From the NCBI GenBank assembly GCA_964017185.1, contig OZ024875.1:41943486-42007485 (forward strand): 64,000 nucleotides of DNA. Reading direction: 5' to 3'. The notes beneath the pieces were generated by a model. The model searched no databases, had not been told where the DNA came from, and saw nothing but the letters and a program-made list of their open reading frames with translations. The position numbers and the translations under genes were made by a program. Shown one piece after another: positions 48,601-60,600 of the stretch (its first letter is position 1; the number at the start of each line of letters is the position of its first letter). Source of the stretch: Rugalucina vietnamica. Its lineage: Eukaryota > Mollusca > Bivalvia > Lucinida > Lucinidae.

Positions 48601-51600
48601 TTTCTAATTCAATGTATTCTACCCTATGTTATATCTTATCAGGTAGAAGAACACTTCATAATCCATTCAAGGATAGAGCTAAGATCTGGGACCCCTATGG
48701 TGTAGCCTACGCCGATTTATCAGACCTGCTCCTGGGTCACAGGGTCCTGTACCTGAAAGTCCCCATTCACAACTGTCCCCTACCTGACCTACTGGGGCTG
48801 GAAAATAACAAGATGCAGGGGAAGTTAGTGGGGATACCCGGATCAGTGGACGGACCTGGTAAGAAGAAATTGTTTTAATATTTCCCCATAAATTTTGGCA
48901 GCTTCAAAATTGGTCAGTGTTTGCTCAGACTCAGATCTATCTGTTTGAAAACTTTGAACTTCTGAAAATTTTAAGTTCTGATAGGAGTATAGATATACAA
49001 AATAACTTAGTAGCACCACATACAGGTATTTTCCAAACCCTGGAATCAAGGGATCATGGTGGCCTACTGACTGTTAAGGGTTATGGATTGAGAGGTCCTG
49101 GGTAAAATAACCTATTCTATCTATGTAATGTCCTTTAACGAGACACTTTAAGCTCTCCAGAGATCTGGTGACTCACAGGAAGGAGGTTTTACCTGTGCCA
49201 TATGCAGGTGTACTCAAATGATAGGTTACACACTGACAGAATTTGTTTGCAGTATAAAGGATTCGGAAATTATTTTGCAGTGCCATTTTACTTTCAGTTG
49301 AGAATTCAATGCCAGCTGGTCACTATGTCTCCAACCACAGCATGTTAAAGATTAAGGTGGAGTTAGCCCATCCATTGACCACACCGGAGAGAGTGGCTGC
49401 TAAGGAATCCATACCTACCACTCCAGAGGTATTGTACCTGTAAACAATACCCCAGCCCCCACCCCCTCCCCCACCTCAGCAGGCCACAATGTCTCCAACC
49501 ACACCATGTTAAAGATTAAGGTGGTTAGCCCATCCTCTAACTACACCTGAGGGAGTGGCTGCTAAGGAATCCATACCTACCACTCCAGAGGTAATGTGCC
49601 AGTAAACAAAACCCCAGCCCCCTCCCCCACCCCCATCTCAGCAAGTCACTATGTCTCCAACCACACCACACCGGAGAGAGTGGCTGCTAAGGAATTCATA
49701 CCTACCACTCCAGAGGCAATATGCCAGTAAACAATACCCCATCCCCTACCCCCTCCCCCACCTCAGCAGGCCACTATGTCTCCAACCACACCATGTTAAA
49801 GATTAAGGTGGAGTTAGCCCACCCATTGACTACATCAGAGAGTGTGGCTGCTAAGGAGTCCATACCTACCACTCCAGAGGTAATGTACCTGTAAACAATA
49901 CCCCCCCCTCCCCTCCTCACCTCAGTAGGCACTTTGTCTCCAACCACACTATGTTAAAGATTAAGGTGGAGTGGCTGCTAAGGAATCCATACCTACCATC
50001 CCAGAGGTAATGTACCAGTAAACAATACCCCAACCCCCTCCCCCACCCCCTCCCCCTCCTCAGCAGGCCACTATGTCTCCAACCACACCATGTTAAAGAT
50101 CAAGTGGAGTTAGCCCACCCATTGACTACACCGGAGAGAGTGGCTGCTAAAGAATCCATACCTACCACCCCAGAGTTGTGTACCAGTCCATACCCTACCA
50201 CACTTTGCCCCCTAACCCTCCCCCCTTCCTCAACCCCCCCCCCCCACCCCCAACACGCACACAATGTTATTCAAGATGATAATTTGTCAGTTGATAATGA
50301 AACAATAGATCTTTAAAGTCAAATACACATCTAAAAAGCAAAATTGATTTTGTTGGTTTTAGCGTAAAAGATTTAAATTTTGGAATATTTTATGGCTTAA
50401 AATAATTCATGTCTTCCTCAAAATAACTGACTTTTCAGAGTTATCATATTATGATGTGAGATGATAATTATTGTACTAGATTAAGAAAATAGTCCTAGAA
50501 AAATATACTAATTATGTTCTGTAACAGTCCCCTAAACTAACAGTATTTCCGGTATTGCGCATGCGTGAAATTGAATGGCTGTGTTTTTGTTTTCTTGCAA
50601 AAATTCAAGGAAAAACTTTGATTTATACGTGAAATATGATTATATGTGACACTGGATATGAGTGGATAGACTGTAGGTGAGACATTTAAATCAGTTGAAA
50701 GCCATATTATGCCTGCAACCCCTGGGACAAGAGACAAAAGAGAGCGTGAATCTCCCGGTCTCACAAGCCCATTGTGTAAACAATCCAAAATGGCTGCAGG
50801 CGAGGTTGATTTGAACTTGATTGTTTCTAAAAATGAAGAAAAACTTGATAAAATGATGGAGATGTTGGAGGGTCTGAAGAAGGGTCAAGAAAGCCTTCAA
50901 AAAACGTTTGACAGTAAACTTGAAAAGTTAAGAAATGAAGTCGTGAAAACAATAGATGACAAGATACGATCGGTGAAGCTTGATTTGGATTTACAGTTTG
51001 CTGGCTTAGAGCGACGCATTGAACTGTTCGAGGGTGAATTGAATTCACTGAAAGCTGATTCCGGTTTTGTGGATAACTCCGTCAATAACTGTGACATAAC
51101 GGTTATAGCTACGAATGTGCCCGTACGTCACGACCGCTCATTGATGGAAACCGCTAGGGCACTTATCTCTGCTCTGGGGACCGACGTGTCTGATCATTCC
51201 ATGATCACTGATGTGAAACGATGTCCGGATCGCGGCACAGGAAAACCTCCACTTCTAAAAATTGCGTTTGAAACAGTGAATCAAAAGGTTGAAGTTCTTC
51301 GCGCAAAAAAGAAACTTAATGATTCGAGTGAATTCAAGAATGTCTACTTCAGGAGCAGCAAGAACCATACAGAACGCATTCTAGAATTGAATGCAAAGAC
51401 ATTGCTGTCTCAGATACCTAACGGTAACCAGTTTCGCGTGACAGGTAACGGCCGTATCGTCAAGAAGGACAATTCGAATGCTCAGTCAACCGCCGCAAAC
51501 AGTGACGGTTAGTGTAACGCCCGGTTTACTGAACACTACTTATCCATCGCCCATATCAACGTATCAGGCTGGACCGAATCTAACCATCAGTTGCGATCGA

Positions 51601-54600
51601 AACTTATCGACCATGTGAATGCCCAAATAATTTGTATAAACGAAACCCATTTGAAGAATAATCAGACAATAGCCTTGGACGGTTACAAATTCTATGCACA
51701 TAATCGACATGTAACCCACATTAATGCGCCGAAAGGATCCGGTGGTGTCGGAATATTTGTTCAGAATAGCGTTTATGAAAGTTATGAAATAAGTGTAATT
51801 GACAAATCATTTGATGGTATATTGGGAATTTCGCTTACCTCAAAACAGACTGACTATAAGATTATCATATACTCAGTTTATTTACCCCCGGAAAATTCTC
51901 CATGGGGCCGTAATGCAATTGATTTCTTCTCACACTTACTTGGGCGATTCCAGTTCGCCAACGATTTTTGCCTTCTTCATTAACGATCTCATAAGTGGTT
52001 TAAAGGACTTGAATAAGGGTGTTGCATTTGGTGATAATAAACTGTGTTGCTTAACATATGCTGATGACGTTTTACTTCTTGCTGAAAACGAAAATGATAT
52101 GCAGACACTTTTAAATTTTGTTAATGACTGGTGTAGAAAGTGGCGACTTATAATCAATTTTTCCAAAACAAAAGTAATGCACTTTAGAAATAAAGGGAAG
52201 CAGTGTAGCGATTTCGATTTTAAAGTTGGGAATGAAACTGTTGATTATGCATCAGTATATCGATACCTTGGGGTACATCTAAATGAACATCTGGAATTTG
52301 GTATAATTGCAGAAACCTTGTCTAAAGCTGGAGGAAGGGCTCTCGGTGCTGTGATTTCGAAAATTCATTCATATAAAGATGTGGGATTCAAAACTTATAG
52401 CAAACTGTATTACACATGTGTAGTACCTGTATTAGATTACTGTTCTGGAGTATGGGGTTTCAAGAATTTCGATAAAATTGACATGATTCAAAATCGGGCT
52501 ATAAGGTATTTCATGGGTGTACATAGATTCACACCAATTTTAGCGATTACTGGGGATATGGGTTGGGTAGTCTCTACGAACAGGCGTTGGGCTAACGTCT
52601 TACGTTTGTGGAATAGACTAGTTAATATGAATGAAAACAGGCTTACAAAGAAAGTTTTTAATTATGACTATTCCATGACTGGAGGTAAAAACTGGTGCTC
52701 TGAGGTTAAAACGATTTTAACCAAAGTAGATCTTCTTACCCATTTTCAAAACAAAACACCTGTTGATCTGGTATTTGTTGAAAATCACCTTTTGTATGTT
52801 TATAAAATCGATTGGTTAGATAAATTACAAACTGTATCAAAACTTAGAACATATAGGGAGTTCAAATTTGAATATAGTACAGAAAAGTATCTACTTTCTA
52901 ATATGACAAAACTTGAAAAATCACATTTTGCCCAGTTCAGGTGCGGCATTTTACCCCTCAGAGTAGAGACAGGGAGATATTCAGGTTTAAAGGTTCATGA
53001 GAGAGTATGTCATTGTTGTAACTCAACAGAAACAGAAGATGAGATTCATTTTCTTTTCAAATGTTCATGCTATCAAGACCTCAGACAAACGCTCATTTCT
53101 AAAGCAACTGAAACTAAGTCAAATTTCTTAATGTTAAATGATTTTGAAAAACTAAGACACGTTGTTGACAATCATTTCATTTATGTAGCAAAATTTATTG
53201 TTAATGCAATGAAACGCAGAAAGTCTTTACTCTACAACTGAAATCTAACGCCTATTGCCAATATGATCGATTAGCTATGCATATTCTCTAGGAACATCAT
53301 ATTTTCCTTGTACTATAAACAGTGGAGGAGAGATGCCCAATTGAGTATCACTGACCTAGATTGCTTTGACAGGTAAATGTTACTATTAATAGTAATTTGA
53401 TACTCAATTGGGCATCTTTTTGTCATTTTTATAGTACTCTCAGAAAATCGAAAAAATGTATCACAGTTTTTAACCGATTTCCACCAACTCTGGAGAGCTT
53501 AAAGATGAATGAATTTCCAAACTTTTGACCGTTCAGAATTTTTTTTTATTGTCTAGAAAAAAAGTTATTAAGGTTTAAAATCAGGATTTTTTTTCTGATT
53601 TTCTGTGATTCCTATTTGGGAGCTAGAAAAAAAAGTGATGCCCATTTAGGAAACGGCGATTCCTATTCAGGAACATATAATAAGATCTATGATTCCTGAA
53701 TAGGATACAAATAGATTGTTATGCTACCTTGTGAAGAACTTTGTTTACCAGAGCCTCACTGACTTAACTGTCATGTTATTTTCTGAATACCTTTCTGTAT
53801 CTCATATCGATCATAGAGATGCTTCACATTCAACCCTTTTTTCATTTTAATGGCCAGAGTGTATTTTAAGTTCAGTTTCACAATCATTTATACAAGTGCG
53901 TTCAGTTATTGATATGCCCCTGCCATATTCAGAAATAAATTGACAACTCTTCTTGCTTTTGAACAATCTTCACTGGCAAGAAATAGACATCGGGATGAAT
54001 TTGTTTATATAATGTGTTAAGTGTGTCTATAAATATTTACTCTGTATATAAAACTTCCAGAGTTATGATGCTGTATGCCTAAATTGATTACATAACATAT
54101 GGAGCAATTTTTTTAACAAAAAAAAAAACGCTGATATTTGAGTTTCAAAGAATCCACAAGGAATCATGGTTAATGGTTTGTAATTTTGTTTGTAAATTAT
54201 GAAAGAATAACCATGTTTGTACTACAGCTGAAAATTTGGTGTCTTTATCAGCACTATTTACAAAGTTACACTCTGATACATTTTAGAATTTCATGGTAAA
54301 GCGGTTAATTGTTACAATATAAAACTAAGCGTGTCAGTGTTATTTTGCAAGAAAACTAATATTCTACCAGGGCGGTTTTACGAACAAAGCTTGCTTGTGG
54401 GTTCCTTCATGAGGTAAGCATGCCTTAAGGGTTTATCAGTATTGACATGAGTTGGTGGGGTATGTTAAACAGACATCTACTGTGTTTTTTTTTAATCTGT
54501 CAATCAAATGATGATGTGCATTTATTGCCAATAGATGTCACAGATACAAGGAATGACTAAATAATTTAGTAAATATAGTTATTCTTTTAAAATTTTAAAT

Positions 54601-57600
54601 AGCTTGGTTTAGAATTGGAAATGTAACTGGTTTTCGTGGGACCCATTTCCTGGAAAATGGAATGCATGTGAAGAAAAATTACACAAAGCCTACATGTCTA
54701 GGATACATAATCTGAAAAATTAAGATTATTTTGGGGTCATGGAAATGTATTTCTCTGGAAAAAGTTAGTGTAAACATGTTTTTTTTTTCTGGAAAATTCT
54801 CGAAGTGAGTATTTTTGGGCGGCTCGTGTGCACTTATTGTTTGCTGAAAGATGACATGCCTTTTGTTTCAGGTTCTTATGTGACTGAAGTCAATGACTAC
54901 ATCGAAAAATCTGGCTTATTTTTTTTTTTTTTTTTCAAAAAGCTAATAAAATGGGTCCGACGATTTCAACCTTGAAGTAACTGAAAAATGACTCACTTGC
55001 TCTGAGCTGACCACTCATTTCACAATCATGTATACACAAATCCATGTATTTGCAACATATTCATCAGTCCCATGATAAAGCATGCTAAACAATATAATAT
55101 TGTTGACAAAAATAAACAATGCGTAAATCTTCAAACATGTATACTTATCCGCAAAAGAATTGCGAAAATATTAAAACACCATTTTCTTGAAAAGAATCAT
55201 TGTGATGGAATTTTCAGTGATATAACTTTTGAGTATTTTCAGTGAGCAATAATCAACCAAAATTAAACGTTTGTAGCATTCTTCATTAAGACTTTACAAT
55301 GACGTTAGTGTACGATCTCGTGTATTACGATTTTGGATCTAAAACATTCACGATTAATGAGATTTGAAAACAGATGGCGTGAAGTAGTAGCCGGGTGTCT
55401 AACCTAAAGAAATCATACAAAAAGATTGGAAAAATACTGCTTGTCAACGCTCCCAAGGGTCGCGTTTTTCTGTTGACGTCAGCCTATTGTTTTGAGATCG
55501 TCATTATTGTTTACTACAGACACACTATGGGCTTTCAAATTGTGATTCTGTAGGTGTCTGTTCAGTGTGTCAACAGCTATCTTATGGCACTAAAAGATTT
55601 TGAGTACGTCTATTCGCTTGCTAGAAAACACCAATTTACGTCAAAAAGTAAAAACGACGTGACGTACAAGAAAAAAGCGTCGGAAAAGACATAAAATTTT
55701 CTGATTTGATTTTGTATTAAACGTGACTTTCGAATATTGGTATCGGTTTGTAAACTTTTGCAAGGTAATTAAAGGTATCCTAACCCTGCAGCTATGGAAA
55801 TGGGTGACAACTTTTTTTTCGCGGCAACGCGACAAGCGTAAGTCTTAACGTCATGATTTTCTAATTTTGTGAAAGCGAATTAACGGGGCTATCAATATTT
55901 ATATCACTTAAAAATTTGGCGATATAGAAAGAAAAACAAGCGTATTGGTTATTTTCGTGTTTCTTTTGTGAATAAGTATATATACAGTGACAACACATAA
56001 GTCCTTAAAGTACTATGGAGTCACCTATGTCTTTGTATTCTGCCAAAACGTGGGTTGGCATTTCATCATAAAATTCATGGTTTGTTTTCTTGGCACAGAA
56101 TACCATAGTGGACTGGGACTTTCACAGAGAAACATTTATACTTAGGCTATGTCCCACTGCTCATATTCATGATATTTAAATCCTCTTGTATATGCTTTAA
56201 GTCAAGGGAATCACCAGGACATTCACAGACAGACATTCTTCTAATATCAATAATGTATTTTGCGGATTAAGGATGAATACAAAGAATATTGCCTTGTACA
56301 GCTGTATTAATACTACTAGTTTTTGACATCCTTTACTGGCATGTTAATTTCCATGACTTAAACCCTATAGAAGAGGTTTTGAATATCACGAAGAGGAGAT
56401 ATGTGTCATTGCTTAACAATAGATTTAGCCCACTTAGCCCCTCGGTGAAACAATCATGAAACTGTATGATGAAATGCCAACCCACGTTTTGACAGAATAC
56501 AAGGTCATGGGTGACTCCAGAGTACTTTAAGACATGCTTACCTCATGAAGGAACCTATAAGCAAGCTTTGGTCGTAAAACCGTCCTAGTAGAATATTAGT
56601 TTTCTTGCAAAAAACACTGACACGCTTAGTTATATTGTAACAACCGCTTTACCATGAAATTCTAAAATGTACAATGAATGAAAGTCAGCGGTGTTACATT
56701 GTAAATAGAGCTCATAAAGACGCCAAATTTTCGGCCGTAGTACAAAAATGGCTATTCTTTCGTAATTTACAAACACAATTACAAACCATTAACCATGGTT
56801 CCTTGTGGTATCTTTGAAACTCGAATATCAGCGAATTTTTTGTTAAAAATTTGGCTCCATATGGTATGTAATCAAAGAAAATATACAGCATCACAAACTC
56901 TGGAAGTTTTATATACAGAGTAAATATTTATAGACACACTTAACACATTATATAAACAAATTCATCCCGATGTCTATTTCTTGCCAGTGAAGATTGTTCA
57001 AAAGCAAGGAGAGTTGTCAATTTATTTCTGAATATGGCAGGGGCATATCAATAACTGAATGCACTTGTATAAATGATTGTGAAACTGAACTTAAAATACA
57101 CTCTGGCCATTAAAATGAAAAAGAAAGGTTGAATGTGGAGCATCTCTATGATCGATATGAGATACAGAAAGGTATTCAGAAAATAACATGACAGTTAAGT
57201 CAGTGAGGCTCTGGTAAACAAAGTTCTTCAACAGGAAGCATAACAAACTATTTGTATCCCATTCAGGAATCATAGATCTTATTATATGTTCCTAAATAGG
57301 AATCACCGTTTCCTAAATGGGCATCACTTTTTTTTCTAGCTCCCAAATAAGAATCACAGAAAATCAGAAAAAAATCCTGATTTTAAACCTTAATAACTTT
57401 TTTTCTAGACAATTAAAAAAAAATCTGAACGGTCAAAAGTTTGGAAATTTATTCATCTTTAAGCTCCCCAAAAATGGTGGAAATCGGTTAAAAACTGTGA
57501 TACATTTTTTCGATTTTCTGAGAGTACTATAAAAATGATAAAAAGATGCCCAATTGAGTATCAAATTGCTATTAAGAGTAACATTTACCTGTCAAAGCAA

Positions 57601-60600
57601 TCTAGGTCAGTGATACTCAATTGGGCATCTCTCCTCCACTGTTAACTGTCATGTTATTTTCTGAATACCTTTCTGTATCTCATATCGATCATAGAGATGC
57701 TCCACATTCAACCTTTTTTTTTTTTCATTTTAATGGCCAGAGTGTATTTTAAGTTCAGTTTCACAATCATTTATACAAGTGCATTCAGTTATTGATATGC
57801 CCCTGCCATATTCAGAAATAAATTGACAACTGACTCCTTGCTTTTGAACAATCTTCACTGGCAAGAAATAGACATCGGGATGAATTTGTTTATATAATGT
57901 GTTAAGTGTGTCTATAAATATTTACTCTGTATATAAAACTTCCAGAGTTTGTGATGCTGTATAACTTCTTTGATTACATACCATATGGAGCCAAATTTTT
58001 AACAAAAAATTCGCTGATATTCGAGTTTCAAAGATACCACAAGGAACCATGGTTAATGGTTTGTAATTGTGTTTGTAAATTACGAAAGAATAGCCATTTT
58101 TGTACTACGGCCGAAAATTTGGCGTCTTTATGAGCTCTATTTACAATGTAACACCGCTGACTTTCATTCATTGTACATTTTAGAATTTCATGGTAAAGCG
58201 GTTGTTACAATATAACTAAGCGTGTCAGTGTTTTTTTGCAAGAAAACTAATATTCTACTAGGACGGTTTTACGACCAAAGCTTGCTTATAGGTTCCTTCA
58301 TGAGGTAAGCATGTCTTAAAGTACTCTGGAGTCACCCATGACCTTGTATTCTGTCAAAACGTGGGTTGGCATTTCATCATACAGTTTCATGATTGTTTCA
58401 CCGAGGGGCTAAGTGGGCTAAATCTATTGTTAAGCAATGACACATATCTCCTCTTCGTGATATTCAAAACCTCTTCTATAGGGTTTAAGTCATGGAAATT
58501 AACATGCCAGTAAAGGATGTCAAAAACTAGTAGTATTAATACAGCTGTACAAGGCAATATTCTTTGTATTCATCCTTAATCCGCAAAATACATTATTGAT
58601 ATTAGAAGAATGTCTGTCTGTGAATGTCCTGGTGATTCCCTTGACTTAAAGCATATACAAGAGGATTTAAATATCATGAATATGAGCAGTGGGACATAGC
58701 CTAAGTATAAATGTTTCTCTGTGAAAGTCCCAGTCCCCTATGGTATTCTGTGCCAAGAAAACAAACCATGAATTTTATGATGAAATGCCAACCCACGTTT
58801 TGGCAGAATACAAAGACATAGGTGACTCCATAGTACTTTAAGGACTTATGTGTGGTCACTGTATATATACTTATTCACAAAAGAAACACGAAAATAACCA
58901 ATACGCTTGTTTTTCTTTCTATATCGCCAAATTTTTTAAGTGATATAAATATTGATAGTCCCGTTAATTCGCTTTCACAAAATTAGAAAATCATGACGTT
59001 AAGACTTACGCTTGTCGCGTTGCCGCGAAAAAAAAGTTGTCACCCATTTCCATAGCTACAGGGTTAGGATACCTTTAATTACCTTGCAAAAGTTTACAAA
59101 CCGATACCAATATTCGAAAGTCACGTTTGAAACAAAATCAAATCAGAAAATTTTATGTCTTTTCCGACGCTTTTTTCTTGTACGTCACGTCGTTTTTACT
59201 TTTTGACGTAAATTGGTGTTTTCTAGCAAGCGAATAGACGTACTCAAAATCTTTTAGTGCCATAAGATAGCTGTTGACACACTGAACAGACACCTACAGA
59301 ATCACAATTTGAAAGCCCATAGTGTGTCTGTAGTAAACAATAATGACGATCTCAAAACAATAGGCTGACGTCAACAGAAAAACGCGACCCTTGGGAGCGT
59401 TGACAAGCAGTATTTTTCCAATCTTTTTGTATGATTTCTTTAGGTTAGACACCCGGCTACTACTTCACGCCATCTGTTTTCAAATCTCATTAATCGTGAA
59501 TGTTTTAGATCCAAAATCGTAATACACGAGATCGTACACTAACGTCATTGTAACGTCTTAATGAAGAATGCTACAAACGTTTAATTTTGGTTGATTATTG
59601 CTCACTGAAAATACTCAAAAGTTATATCACTGAAAATTCCATCACAATGATTCTTTTCAAGAAAATGGTGTTTTAATATTTTCGCAATTCTTTTGCGGAT
59701 AAGTATACATGTTTGAAGATTTACGCATTGTTTATTTTTGTCAACAATATTATATTGTTTAGCATGCTTTATCATGGGACTGATGAATATGTTGCAAATA
59801 CATGGATTTGTGTATACATGATTGTGAAATGAGTGGTCAGCTCAGAGCAAGTGAGTCATTTTTCAGTTACTTCAAGGTTGAAATCGTCGGACCCATTTTA
59901 TTAGCTTTTTGAAAAAAAAAAAAAAATAAGCCAGATTTTTCGATGTAGTCATTGACTTCAGTCACATAAGAACCTGAAACAAAAGGCATGTCATCTTTCA
60001 GCAAACAATAAGTGCACACGAGCCGCCCAAAAATACTCACTTCGAGAATTTTCCAGAAAAAAAAACATGTTTACACTAACTTTTTCCAGAGAAATACATT
60101 TCCATGACCCCAAAATAATCTTAATTTTTCAGATTATGTATCCTAGACATGTAGGCTTTGTGTAATTTTTCTTCACATGCATTCCATTTTCCAGGAAATG
60201 GGTCCCACGAAAACCAGTTACATTTCCAATTCTAAACCAAGCTATTTAAAATTTTAAAAGAATAACTATATTTACTAAATTATTTAGTCATTCCTTGTAT
60301 CTGTGACATCTATTAGCAATAAATGCACATCATCATTTGATTGACAGATTAAAAAAAAACACAGTAGATGTCTGTTTAACATACCCCACCAACTCATGTC
60401 AATACTGATAAACTCTTAAGGCATGCTTATCTCATGAAGGAACCCACAAGCAAGCTTTGTTCGTAAAACCGCCCTGGTAGAATATTAGTTTTCTTGCAAA
60501 ATAACACTGACACGCTTAGTTTTATATTGTAACAATTAACCGCTTTACCATGAAATTCTAAAATGTATCAGAGTGTAACTTTGTAAATAGTGCTGATAAA

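Larger units (their letters stand above)
50525..53319 (+). mobile_element. Non-LTR retrotransposon (LINE), internally deleted; 3' UTR continues at 61525
   Basis: A short 5' leader (start approximate), ORF1, a truncated endonuclease and the C-terminal half of a reverse transcriptase, all on the plus strand. The 3' UTR is broken by the inverted dimer at 53320-61524 and resumes at 61525, ending near 61720. The missing endonuclease C terminus and reverse transcriptase fingers make it non-autonomous. Confidence 0.85.

Noticed and set aside
55641..59206. Matching 60-64 codon frames in both arms of the inverted dimer
   Set aside because: Both are copies of the same DNA. The similarity reflects recent duplication, and there is no codon-level sign of selection or known family.
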